Source: Hofstenia miamia
Lineage: Eukaryota; Xenacoelomorpha; Acoela
Assembly: GCA_004352715.1 (NCBI GenBank)
Contig: SCFE01000018.1
Coordinates: 1,815,614 to 1,879,613 of the forward strand
DNA: 64,000 nucleotides
Direction: 5' to 3'
Part shown: positions 49,654-60,741 of the stretch, piece after piece
Layout of the letters: each line of letters opens with the position of its first letter
Position numbering within the stretch: position 1 is the first letter of the stretch
Notes under the pieces: generated by a model
The model's input: only the letters and a program-made list of their open reading frames with translations
Databases searched by the model: none
What the model was told of the DNA's origin: nothing
Made by a program: the position numbers and the translations under genes

Positions 49654-51108
49654 GAAACAGCCATGAAGAAAAAGAAAACAGAAATGATATACAGCAAAGT
49701 TTTAGCAAAGCGAAAAACGAAACCTGTACCCTTGAAAACCAGTCAAACTTCTAACAAGAATGTATTTGCAAACAAAAGAAAGTGCAAACAAAGCATTGGA
49801 GCTCCTTCTCAGTCAAAATCCAAATTTGAATGCAAAAGTGAATTCAAAAAACCTATTAAAAGTAAGGTCTATCTTAAAAATTCAAGTATTATGACACAGA
49901 AGAAATCACCAGAACTTGAGGAAATTAACTTGTTTGACATATCAGAAGTACAGTATAGCAATGATTTCGAAGTTGATGATGTCTTTGATATCGAATCAGA
50001 TTTGGAGAAAAGCACCATTATTGATATAGAAGAAGTGGAAATACCCAGTGATATCAAAGATATGGTTGAAAGCAATGTAGTAACAAACAAGTTGTTATCA
50101 CAAGAAGCTATTAATTATGATTTTAAGGAGCCTTTCTTTAGCGCTTTGTGCTGTGAACTTGAACAGCGAAATGGAATTGCAGACGCAAATGTTGCAAGTT
50201 GTTCCTTTACAAAGGCCAATAATTATTTCATTGAAAGTGATCGTGTAGAATGCATAGCCTATAATGAACCAACGATTAATGAATCTCAAATGATTGAAAG
50301 TAGTGGTTGCTTCAATGCAATATGCAAGGAGGTTGAGATATATGCAACTCCTAAAGAGGAAGTTCGCGAACTTTCCCAATTTGGTGATATGAAAGTAAAA
50401 GGCAGTGAATCAAGTGTTAAGGGTACAAAAAGGGTGACATTTAATGAATTTATTCACATTTGCGATTCCGATGAACAAAGTCAGAAGTCGAGTCATACAC
50501 CATCAAAATTTGTGCAAATTAATAATAAAGAAGAAAATGCTGTTTGGAGAAAGGAAGTAAAGAATCTAGATAGAATAAAACAGAAGAATTTCTTAAACGC
50601 GGTAATCCCAACCAACGATACACAGAGCCTTGAGATACACGCAGTTTTTGATTCTTCCCCAAAATGTATAACGGATTTTGGAGAATATTTTGACATAAGA
50701 TTTAAAAGCATTAGCAGAAATATATTAGCACTGAACGATCGCAAATTACGTGAACATTCCGCAAGCGCAAGTAAGAAAGTTGATTGCACAATTCAAGACA
50801 AGTGTATTTCATTTGAAGATTATAGTACTGCGCCATTTGAAAGCGATGTTTCAACTTGCAATATAGAAACACAAAGGCAGGACTCCATACTTAAGGCCGT
50901 TTTACTTGAAAATTGGAATCATAAGCCCGCTTCATTAGAGAGCAGTAGTCTGTCTTTTGCAGATTCAATGTCATCTTGCGAGGAAGAACTATATTCTTTT
51001 TCGGATAACGGAGATGATGACAATGGAGATTTATCCACTCGACAAAACAAGACTAAGCCCTCTTTAATCACCGGGTTAATGGGTTATTTTCGAGCAAGTG
51101 CTTTGTAA
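49654..51108 (+). CDS. unrecognised 712-residue protein, exon 2
   Basis: The exon joins in frame to exon 1 (VK then ETAMKKKK), giving 484 further residues and TAA. It opens lysine-rich (KRKTKPVPLKTSQTSNKNVF), as for nuclear localisation, then becomes acidic and serine-rich (DVFDIESDLEKSTIIDIEEV). A KGTKRVTFNEF segment near residue 485 of the whole protein has the form of an RVxF docking motif for protein phosphatase 1. The acidic tail SDNGDDDNGD precedes LITGLMGYFRASAL at the end. No globular domain is recognised; a disordered regulatory or scaffold protein is inferred. An AATAAA lies 40 bases past the stop. Confidence 0.75.
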   Translation, partial: ETAMKKKKTEMIYSKVLAKRKTKPVPLKTSQTSNKNVFANKRKCKQSIGAPSQSKSKFECKSEFKKPIKSKVYLKNSSIMTQKKSPELEEINLFDISEVQYSNDFEVDDVFDIESDLEKSTIIDIEEVEIPSDIKDMVESNVVTNKLLSQEAINYDFKEPFFSALCCELEQRNGIADANVASCSFTKANNYFIESDRVECIAYNEPTINESQMIESSGCFNAICKEVEIYATPKEEVRELSQFGDMKVKGSESSVKGTKRVTFNEFIHICDSDEQSQKSSHTPSKFVQINNKEENAVWRKEVKNLDRIKQKNFLNAVIPTNDTQSLEIHAVFDSSPKCITDFGEYFDIRFKSISRNILALNDRKLREHSASASKKVDCTIQDKCISFEDYSTAPFESDVSTCNIETQRQDSILKAVLLENWNHKPASLESSSLSFADSMSSCEEELYSFSDNGDDDNGDLSTRQNKTKPSLITGLMGYFRASAL

Positions 51109-51147
51109 ACCGTTTGTTTCCTATTTCAATTAATAATAACAACATTC

Positions 51148-51153
51148 AATAAA
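51148..51153 (+). terminator. polyadenylation signal of the two-exon gene
   Basis: AATAAA 40 bases after the TAA at 51106-51108. Confidence 0.6.
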
Positions 51154-52794
51154 ACAGCCTACTTTTCAAAAATGTTTGAGAAATGTGCGATAATGAAAAT
51201 TAAGTTTAAAATGGGGACAACCACAAATCTGCAAGAACAGCAAATATTCAACAATCTAAATATTTATACAATAAAATCAATTTGAAAAAAGATTAATTAA
51301 AAAAAATTTATCTGATTGAGTTGGCAAATACTTTATCAAGAAAGTCGTCACATAAGATATAAGAGTTGATGGAGGATGCATTAATTCATAGGATTAGACA
51401 AAATATCTGGATTAGATTCAGGAGTGCAAATGGGTTGGATCGGTTTGAAGGTTTTTTCCTTAAGTCGGGTTACGTCAAGTCAATAAATAGCATTGACATT
51501 AATTACTAATTACATATTTATGTTTTTGCTAGATTGAGCCATTGAACGGTGTGTTACATGCAACTGCTTTGCTGCATGACAACTAATGCATGTCAAAGAA
51601 TTAAATTTTCCCGATACTGGCACGAAAATACATATATTTTTGTTTGTTTTGGAAACATTTTGCCGTTTTAAAGCCTATTCTCCATTGAAATATATCAACA
51701 CTTGATTGAAAAGTCACTGTATATTGCACTGCATAAAATGAATTTTTTCAGTTCTTAGGTTGCTCCATCAAATACATCGATATCTATTTATATATCTGGA
51801 GATATTCGCTTTCTTACAATTATAGTATGTTTTAACATTTTATTCAGTTCATTTTGTCAATTTTAGTCTTTCAATTGGTCTTAGACACATCAAATATTTT
51901 TTAAAATGAGTACTTCCCTCACGTGCTCTAGTGAGCAAGTCGGGTTAGATTTAGGAAGACGGGTCGGGTCTACAAATCATTCGGGTAGGGGTGTGTCGCA
52001 TCCAAAAAATTTTCTTAAGTATTTTAACTATAATTTTTATTATAAATGATAACACAAGATGGCGTGCCTTCTGTATTAATGTTCTAGCCTAAGTTGTAGC
52101 CAAAATAATTATTGGCATTTGAATAATGGGAGTATATTTCAAAAGCAGACAAACACAATGAGTAACCCCGCCCATTCACAAATCAGCTGATTTTGAAAAT
52201 CTGTCTCGAATTGATACAACCTATCATTTCCTAATATTGTAAGTTTGACCCGACTCCCCCACCACATTTTTTAGTACACATGTAGATAAAACTAAACGCA
52301 TCAAATCCATTTAAAAAATTACTGTATTTAGCTTTCCAGCAAAAACAACAAAATAATACCATATGCCCTATAGTGCCGCTACACGAATATCAACTGGCAA
52401 TTTTTCAGGTATTTACTCATTCTTCATTCAAAAGCTTTTTCGAATGTGAAATGATTATCCAACCTTAGCTATTTTTCATTTATTAGGAAACCATGGAAGG
52501 AACGAGTTCGTTACCTTCAAAATTCGATTATAAAGCGCCTTATTTTTACATAAGTAGAATTTTGAAACATTTAAATTTCTCCTGATAGTTTCGAAGAATA
52601 ACATCCTCACATGCGCTGCTTACATCCACGATCAATTCTATGCACTCTTAAATGTTAGTAATATATGATAAAACCCAAACCATTTTCAGATTTTGTACAC
52701 ATGACATTAAGTATTCTAAGAAATTCGATGGGACCTATGTTTCCAGGTCGAAGATTATTATTAGTTATTTTGATTCAGTTTTTTAAAAAAAATA
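51154..52794. other. noncoding stretch
   Basis: No gene is supported. GGGT/GGGTC-rich patches at 51425-51480 and 51940-51990 resemble that at 6185-6345. Confidence 0.45.
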
Positions 52795-53617
52795 TATATA
52801 TATTAATTTAAATAAAAACGTTTCGACTATATTATAGTTATCATCAGCTTACAATTGCGGTAAAAAAATATTAATTTACAATATACTACACTATAAGTTA
52901 ATTATATTACATAAACTGAAAAATTTTTATTTCATTTTTTCCCAAATTGTATTGCTTATTTAAAATGTTTTCTTTATTATGTTGTTTTATAATTAATGCC
53001 TCATAGATCTTGGTGTGGGTAGTTCCAGTTTCAAAATTTGTTTTCTTCAATTCGTGATAGTGGTTGAATATTTCGGTTTCTAGGTGGCCGATTAGATGTT
53101 CTTAAATTCGAATTTCAAAATATCGTTTAGTGTCACCAATAAATTGCTTGCTACAGCTATCACAAGTATATTTGTAGTCAATGGATGAAACTAAGCATTC
53201 TAGAATTCTATCTTTGTTATTATATAAATTATTAGTTTGTAAAGATGTAAAAAATAGGGCGATGTTATTATTGCATTGATAATCTTGATCTTTCTCTTAA
53301 TAACAAATTGTTTACTTTCAACGTGTGGTATTTTCCAATAACAATCTCTTTATAATTTTTTGAGTTTTGTTTATTTACATCGATTATATAATTTGAATTT
53401 AAGCATTTTGATGTTATTTCTTTAAGCATTATATTAGGGTATCCATTATCTCGGAATGTCGAAAATAACACATCCAGAATTTTTGTTAGTTGTTCAAAAT
53501 TGGATGAAATTTTTATAAATCTTTCACAGAAGCAATTTATAGCATTGGTCTTAAACTTTAAAGGAAAATAAAAAGACAATGGTATGTAAAGGGCTGTATA
53601 TATATATATATATATAT
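52795..53617 (-). mobile_element. Penelope-like element 3' half, second family
   Basis: Reverse frames give the RT-to-endonuclease linker (53268-53598, with INCFCERFIKISSNFEQLTK) and, after a frameshift, a GIY-YIG-type endonuclease start, YKYTCDSCSKQFIGDTKRYF, with ETEIFNHYHELKKTNFETG and IYEALIIKQHNKENILNKQY, to a stop at 52907-52909. The C-x-x-C before the FIGDT-R block is characteristic of Penelope-like elements. One in-frame stop breaks the domain. The 3' tail runs into a short TA run. Upstream, the RT is hidden by Ns from 53618. Confidence 0.8.
52815..52858 (-). ncRNA. hammerhead-like motif in the second Penelope family
   Basis: The reverse strand reads CTGATGA, TA, a 6-bp stem ACTATA/TATAGT with a one-base loop, C, then GAAACGTTT. 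The two core boxes and the stem between them fit a hammerhead. The stem is not flush with the core, its loop is too tight and stem III would be only AC/GT, so it may be degenerate or active only as a dimer. Confidence 0.4.
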
Positions 53618-54533
53618 NNNNNNNNNNNNNNNNNNNNNNNNNNNNNNNNNNNNNNNNNNNNNNNNNNNNNNNNNNNNNNNNNNNNNNNNNNNNNNNNNNN
53701 NNNNNNNNNNNNNNNNNNNNNNNNNNNNNNNNNNNNNNNNNNNNNNNNNNNNNNNNNNNNNNNNNNNNNNNNNNNNNNNNNNNNNNNNNNNNNNNNNNNN
53801 NNNNNNNNNNNNNNNNNNNNNNNNNNNNNNNNNNNNNNNNNNNNNNNNNNNNNNNNNNNNNNNNNNNNNNNNNNNNNNNNNNNNNNNNNNNNNNNNNNNN
53901 NNNNNNNNNNNNNNNNNNNNNNNNNNNNNNNNNNNNNNNNNNNNNNNNNNNNNNNNNNNNNNNNNNNNNNNNNNNNNNNNNNNNNNNNNNNNNNNNNNNN
54001 NNNNNNNNNNNNNNNNNNNNNNNNNNNNNNNNNNNNNNNNNNNNNNNNNNNNNNNNNNNNNNNNNNNNNNNNNNNNNNNNNNNNNNNNNNNNNNNNNNNN
54101 NNNNNNNNNNNNNNNNNNNNNNNNNNNNNNNNNNNNNNNNNNNNNNNNNNNNNNNNNNNNNNNNNNNNNNNNNNNNNNNNNNNNNNNNNNNNNNNNNNNN
54201 NNNNNNNNNNNNNNNNNNNNNNNNNNNNNNNNNNNNNNNNNNNNNNNNNNNNNNNNNNNNNNNNNNNNNNNNNNNNNNNNNNNNNNNNNNNNNNNNNNNN
54301 NNNNNNNNNNNNNNNNNNNNNNNNNNNNNNNNNNNNNNNNNNNNNNNNNNNNNNNNNNNNNNNNNNNNNNNNNNNNNNNNNNNNNNNNNNNNNNNNNNNN
54401 NNNNNNNNNNNNNNNNNNNNNNNNNNNNNNNNNNNNNNNNNNNNNNNNNNNNNNNNNNNNNNNNNNNNNNNNNNNNNNNNNNNNNNNNNNNNNNNNNNNN
54501 NNNNNNNNNNNNNNNNNNNNNNNNNNNNNNNNN
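53618..54533. other. assembly gap
   Basis: 916 Ns between a (TA)n run and a LINE fragment. Predicted frames crossing it should not be used. Confidence 0.95.
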
Positions 54534-55500
54534 ATTATAATATATTGGACCCCTAACAGTGCATTGAGAGACACTTTGATTAGTTGTATATAGAGTAGAA
54601 ACTTTGCTACCAACAGAAGTGTAAAGTCTTCTTCCAGTAAGGAAATTGATTATCAAGTTAGTAACAAACGTATTTAGAGCATAAAAACTACTGGTTAACC
54701 CTGAAAGCATACTTCTATATGAAAGTGGGTCAAAAGCTTTAGACATATTCAAAGCTATGATGCGAACGTAATCATAGTGTTGGCTCAAATTATGAACAAC
54801 AGTTATATTGTTGATTCCCGTAGCCGTAGTTAAACAAAATCTTCTAAAATGATTAGTAGGGGTGATATAGTTAAGTTTTTATGATAATCTTCTCAGCACA
54901 TCTTACAACTCTATTGATAACAGATTCGTGGCGATAGCACTTTGGTTGTTCTGGTTTGGTCACTTTAGGAGCTGGAATGATTTTCTCAAGGTTGGATTTA
55001 GAACATGAGTTCAGTCAACCATTCTGCGTGCTCAGTCACATGCCAGTGTGGAAGCTCATCAGGCTCTGATGCCGTTTTCCTTACAGACTTCTATATTTGA
55101 AAGACATTCAATTGAGGGCAATCACTTTGATTAACTAAGAGCCTTTCAAACAATTCTGTATTAGGATTTTCTTAGATAATAATATAATACAAATTCAGTT
55201 CTTCACCAGTGAAACAGATCTTGGAATTATTCGATATGATTTTACCCATAAGTATATTAGCATGAAACCACCATGCAAGGAGGATCTTTTCTTTCATTGC
55301 AAATGGGAATTTCCACGAATAATAGATCAGGACTGCCTTGAGACTTCATTAGCTGCCGAAATGTTGCCAGCCTTAGCCAATTTATACTTTCTTTGCAAGA
55401 GCTTTATTAGAGAGTGGTCAATGGTGGGGGTTCTTGTTGGCATTTGACAACCAGTTTTATAAATAACAACTAAGACGTCATTGAGATAAGTAGCACAGTA
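54534..55500 (-). mobile_element. LINE reverse-transcriptase fragment
   Basis: Read on the reverse strand from 55500 down, with frameshifts: TIDHSLIKLLQRKYKLAKAG, then a K-T-A-S-E-P-D-E-L-P-H-W block, KIIPAPKVTKPEQPK (RT motif 1 region), SVINRVVRCAEKIIIK, ALNMSKAFDPLSYRSMLSGL (first catalytic-aspartate motif, with D replaced by N) and FLTGRRLYTSVGSKVS. This is a Jockey/CR1/L2-type non-LTR RT. The YADD box would fall inside the adjacent gap. Confidence 0.7.
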
Positions 55501-57989
55501 GGCGACATTATCATTGTTGGGAACTCTTTAGAAAAATAGAATTAATCTCATAACTAATACGTGCAGATAATGAGTGTAAATAGTTGGGAAGAACTAGAAA
55601 GAATTATTTGATAAGGAGAAATTCTGAGGAAGTCGTACCACAAAATTGAAATTATCTCCGGAAAAAATATACACAATGCTAATGCTTTGGATAATTTATG
55701 TATAGGTGTGTTCATACAGTTTTATGTAAAATACCTCAAGCAATTGTGGAATTGTTTTTGGCCAGAATCAGGGCTTACACAGTTTCCTGAAAGGTCACTA
55801 AAGCTGTCAAAAAATTTGAAAAAAATACTTTCTTAAAATATATCTCATCACCTAAGTATTTTATGTATTTTCTTAGAATTTTTCCTAAACATGTATTGAT
55901 TTAACAAAACATATTAATGTTAAAAATTTGAAATGTCCACCTACCGAACACATTTTTTTACTAAATATATAATCACAAATATAAATGGCATTTCTGCTTC
56001 TCAGTTGAAGTTATCATTCCAATCTGGTGCTATCTGTTAAAGTGTATTGATAATCTGTGCGGAGTGGAGAAAAATCTTCTGAACTCTTTTGATTTAGTGT
56101 AAAAAATTCTCTGTTAGAAGTCTATGGCCAAGTTCAACTGATTATCTGACATAGAGAGGTATTATTCAATCACTGAACATTTATTGTATCTGCTCTCCTG
56201 GTTCCTGAACATGAGAACAATCTATACAGATGAAAGGCTTAGAAATAGCCTTTCTGCTTGCCGAAAAGCGATGACAGAAGTGAAACCATATCTATGAATG
56301 TTTGAATTTTGATTATTTGGTGTTCGAATAATCCATATAATAAATCAGAGTTGGAACTTTGCCATTGAGTCAGTGGGCACCTGGGTCATCTGATTACGGA
56401 CTTTGTAAAAGGCAACAATTAAGTAAATAAAGAAAGAATTATATTACACAAACGTTTGCTCGCAATAAACTGAAGCTCATTGTTACTTAAGCATTGAATC
56501 ACACAAATAGAATATGTGCTTCAAAATTGCTTCAATGGTTTGAGAAGCCTTCTATTTTGATTTTTGTTTGTTTCTGGAAAACAAATTCGCTGTTCCAAGT
56601 TTCGAATTAGAATCCGACAGAAGATTGGGATTCGAATTTAATTTGGTTTTTTGCCAATACTTTAATTTTTAAGTGGCTAGAACTAAGTTAATATTTTGTC
56701 GTAGAAATTCGGTTTAAATCTAAATTGAAATCTTTTCCATCAATAGAATTAGTTTAAACTATTAAATTTAATAAATATTTAAAATAGGAGAATTTTATTA
56801 GGCTAATATTTTAAAGTAATGATTTCCTTCATCTAAAATATTTCGATAGTTTTTTATTTTACATCTGAAATTATCAGAGATGTTAGAACCTTATCTTTAT
56901 TGTGCCAAGTGAGCATTCGAACATCAGTGAAGACAAGTGCAATGTGCTGCTTCATATATAATGTATATGCAAGAATGCTCTTATCAAAGCCATTCCAAAG
57001 TCTAAAAAACTGGTCAAATCGGGGTCAAATGGTAATTTATTTTACAATTCCATCGGATACAATTTTATCCGGGCCAAATGGGGCACCGGATAACACATTT
57101 TGTGACTTGATTGAAACTCTGTAATACAATATTATTATCGTTATTTTCATTATGAATTTTATGATGATTATGTATATTTCTCAGTATATTTTACAACAAA
57201 ACTAAGTTGTTTATCAGAGATTATCCCATGTTAATAATGCAATAGCTCTTGCAAATATTATTTTAAAAACTGTAATGCATAAATCAACGCATAAAAAAAA
57301 TGTAAGTGTGTTTCTTTATTCTATGTGTACCATGTCTAAATAATGTACTGAGATTGAACTTGATGTATTGCAAGCTTTGTTAAAAATTTCGAGATAATGA
57401 TATTTTAGTTTGTAATGACTACATTGATAATGCACAGATAAAATACATTTTTGGTGGAATTTTTCACAAATTTCTACAGAAATTCCAATTAAACTTATAT
57501 TATAGAGTTTTGTTTTCGAGCTGACAATATTGGCAAGAAAGGTGGAAGATATTGACAAGAAATTTATGCCTATAACTAATCCGAAAATAGACAAAGACTC
57601 ATATGGATAGGGAAAATTAAGGAAGCACCCCTCATCAAAATTTAGAGGATTACTACAACAAGGTGAATACTGTATTTATACACATTGGAGTAGCAGCACA
57701 CATGACAAATAACCGATAACTAGGTCAAGTAACAGAATCACAATGTAATACAAGAACTTTGATATTATCAGAATCCTGATGACACAAATTTTTCATTTTA
57801 TCAAGGCTTGCTAAATTGAAAACGTATACAAAGCAATGTGCTTTTGAAGGAAGAATATCAAAGAAAACAAGAATGTTTGAAAAAAGGATAGAACTTATTT
57901 CCAATAGCACTAAAGCAAGATCGCTACAAATAATAAACATTGAATCCTTATTGTTAGCCCGATGATGAATGATCAAATATTGAATGAAT
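55501..57989. other. noncoding stretch
   Basis: No gene is supported. A forward frame at 56900-57124 ends in the GC-richer IPSDTILSGPNGAPDNTFCD segment but has no clear splice signals or family. The reverse frames at 57316-57594 and 57725-57976 lack motifs. Confidence 0.4.
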
Positions 57990-59483
57990 CTTCAACAGGA
58001 ATGCCAGAGGACATGCTTGCAAAATTGTTTTACTAAATACTGGATCTTAGAAGAAACCAAATGCAAATATTCATCTATCAACAGATCTCCATAACTTGAA
58101 AGATCGATATGTGTTTAATCACAGAAATGTAGCGAAGTTCTGTGATTAATAATGACATATAAGAATCTAGAACTACAATATTATTAAATTTGATCGTTCA
58201 GAATATATCTCAGATAATAAGCATAGTGAAAGTATAGCATATTGCATAAAGAGTGGTCATCATGAATCCAGAGTTCTAAATCAAGTGGTTTTCAACAATT
58301 CTTGGTGTTAACAATTATTACTACTGCGTGTTGCATTATCCTCCTGGTACCCACAAAGAGCAGCAATATCAAGACAATATATAGAATGTTTTCTAAAAAA
58401 TACTAGACCATGATCTCAATGACATAATTACCGTATCTGGAGATCTTAATGAATTGGATCTGCAATTTTGTTTGTTGGAACTACACATCAAAGCTCTAAA
58501 CTTGACTTTATATTCTCGAATAAACCCAAATACTATCGTGAAACGACTGATATAGTTACTAGTATCAACAGATCTTAAATAAATTGCCGCCCCACCATGC
58601 TTTCGAATAACGTCTACTTAGTAAATTAGACGTTTTCTTGACTTTCAGAGACAAAAAATTGTTGCATTCACAGTGAATCTCAATTTTAATGATTTTCTCT
58701 CATTTCTAATGTTGCATGATGCTATTGAAGCAGCAGAACAGTTACTTGACTTCTTGCATTGCTCATGGAAATCTGTTAAAATAATCGTTTTTATATGACG
58801 CCTTTTTTGAGGTAAATAAAAAATGTAAATTGAAAATTTTCATCAAACAAAAGCAGAATAACATTAACTAATACTAAAGAAAAAAATTACAAGGGATTTG
58901 CTAAGTAGTAGCAAGATGTCAAAAAATACCAAGACCAAGACAAGAATAAAGTGTGAATAAAATTTCAATTTAAGCAAGCTGAATTTCTACTCTGCGAATA
59001 TAAGAACAAATGAAATGCTTGAATCAATTTTTCCAGTCAAATACACCTGAAACAAGTGTTTGGTCAATAAAAAAATAAATTGATAATATTGAATTTGGCT
59101 CCATGCTGATGAACCTCATATCCTAGCTAAACCTATATGGCACGTTTTCAATCTTTGCATTAATCAGAAAGAATCCCAAAAGTTTACAAAATTTCAAAGA
59201 TAGCTCTATTACTCAATACAAGTAAACCTATTTGAAATGTTAGTTTACAACTACTTCATTAAGGAAATCTACCATCGAGCTTTGAAATAGAATCTATTTG
59301 TATTTCTTCTTGGTTTGTTTACAGGTCTAGATATTCTTAAGCTGCTTAATGATTGCAGGCAAATATTGATCGCCCATGATAATGCAACTGTGATATCTAT
59401 TTACTATAGAAAAGCTTTCGATCAGGTTGTGCATCCCAACATAATATACGAAGGAACTCATTGGGTTTTAGCATTCTAGTTCA
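57990..59483 (+). mobile_element. decayed LINE remnant
   Basis: Scattered plus-strand blocks in different frames form a degraded ORF2. YYYCVLHYPPGTHKEQQYQD and IITVSGDLNELDL come from the endonuclease; SSKLDFIFSNKP and HDNATVISIYYRKAFDQVVH are the S-x-D-F block and the RT aspartate motif. They are in the correct order and spacing for one badly mutated LINE. It ends near a 12-base gap at 59484-59495. Confidence 0.55.
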
Positions 59484-59495
59484 NNNNNNNNNNNN

Positions 59496-60078
59496 TATAT
59501 ATGTATTTAGTAGTACACCACAATCAAGAAAAGATCAATCACAAGAAAGCATAACTTGAAAATTAATGTGCATTCAATCAAATTCAGTAGCCACCTTGAA
59601 AAAGAAAATCCAACAATGTAACCAAAAACGAAGTGTCAAGATTATGCCAAAATTTCAAACTCTCGAGACATCGAATTTTCTCAAAAACAAAAACTTTGTT
59701 CAAACTCCTTTAGTTTTCCCATGCGCATACAATTATAAATGTGATGAATGTGAAAGTTGATACATTGGGGAAACGAAAAGCACATGCGTTGACATATGCA
59801 ATCAGATTTATATTGTCATGAAGTTTACTATTTTAATGAAAACCAAGCACACAAAATTGCAGAAGCTATATGTATATTCATAAAAGAAACTAAGGAGATT
59901 CTATTAAATAAACAATAAGTAAAAAACTAAACATCGTATAAAATCTACGATTTACAATTTTAATATCATAGAATTTGTATTTACCAACATATTATTTTCG
60001 TTATTTTGCACCGGCGAGGAGTGGAGACAATGGCAAAATGTCTACCTAAAATATTTTTTATGTTTACAATGAATGTAT
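59496..60078 (+). mobile_element. Penelope-like element 3' fragment, copy D
   Basis: The frame at 59566-59760 carries SVKIMPKFQTLETSNF and YNYKCDECES, then a stop followed at once by YIGETKSTC: the C-x-x-C plus YIGET start of the GIY-YIG endonuclease, broken by one stop. A shifted frame gives FNENQAHKIAEAI and IKETKEILLNK, matching the coding end of copies A and B. The tail matches theirs too, with the hammerhead region mutated (CCGGCGAGGAGTGGAGACAA). Same family as 36053-37540, opposite orientation. Confidence 0.75.
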
Positions 60079-60086
60079 AGAGTATA

Positions 60087-60701
60087 GCTGTGGCCAAAAT
60101 AATAGGGCTTTATTAATTTTTTAGAAATTTTAATTATATTTGCTAATAAAAGCCATATAAGTGCATTTAGCTCTATTATTAAAATTAAATTTTTGCACCA
60201 GTGTTCTTATTTGTTAAAAAGTACTATATTGATTAAAAATAATTTATTTTGACCAGATAAGCAAAAGGTTTATGGATTGTTTGATTTGTAAGCTAAAAAC
60301 CATTACTGCTTATTTTTGTGAAGAATGGGTAGAAACTGTGATCTTAGCATGTTTAACCATGGTCCCATTAAAGCATGTTGGGATGTTGGTTATTCACAAC
60401 TAAAAAGTGCAAATATTTTAAAAACATCTCACCATGCTGTACAAAACTCTCTACAAAATGAGTGTAATTGTAGAAAGAATTAAGGTGCGTCTCACAAATC
60501 AACATCTGCACATGATTAAGCAATGAAATTGACTGTCATTCTAAATAAGGGTTATCCTATCAGGTATTGGGTTAAAGTTGACTTTATGAATTCATTTTAC
60601 TTTAATAATGTTTTAAGTGTGCTAAGAGTAATAAATTGTTATCATCATTCTTATATTACTAATTTCATAAAAATACTGTGGGTGCTCTATTATTTTGGCC
60701 G

Positions 60702-60705
<4 letters not shown>
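60087..60705 (+). mobile_element. Tc1-like deletion derivative
   Basis: The inner part of both ends matches as an inverted repeat (GGCCAAAATAATAG, with diverged flanks of about 23 bases in all), with TA next to each end. The plus strand keeps the N-terminal DNA-binding half of a Tc1-type transposase: MGRNCDLSMFNHGPIKACWD, then VGYSQLKSANILKTSHHAVQ, with one stop farther on. The catalytic domain is absent. It inserted at the very end of the Penelope-like copy D. Confidence 0.75.

Positions 60706-60739
<34 letters not shown>
60704..60739. repeat. (TA)n microsatellite
   Basis: TA run adjoining the right end of the Tc1-like element. Confidence 0.9.

Positions 60740-60741
<2 letters not shown>

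Noticed and set aside
56900-57124. Forward frame ending NGAPDNTFCDLIETL
   Set aside because: The final third looks coding-like, but there are no supporting splice signals, start context or family match.
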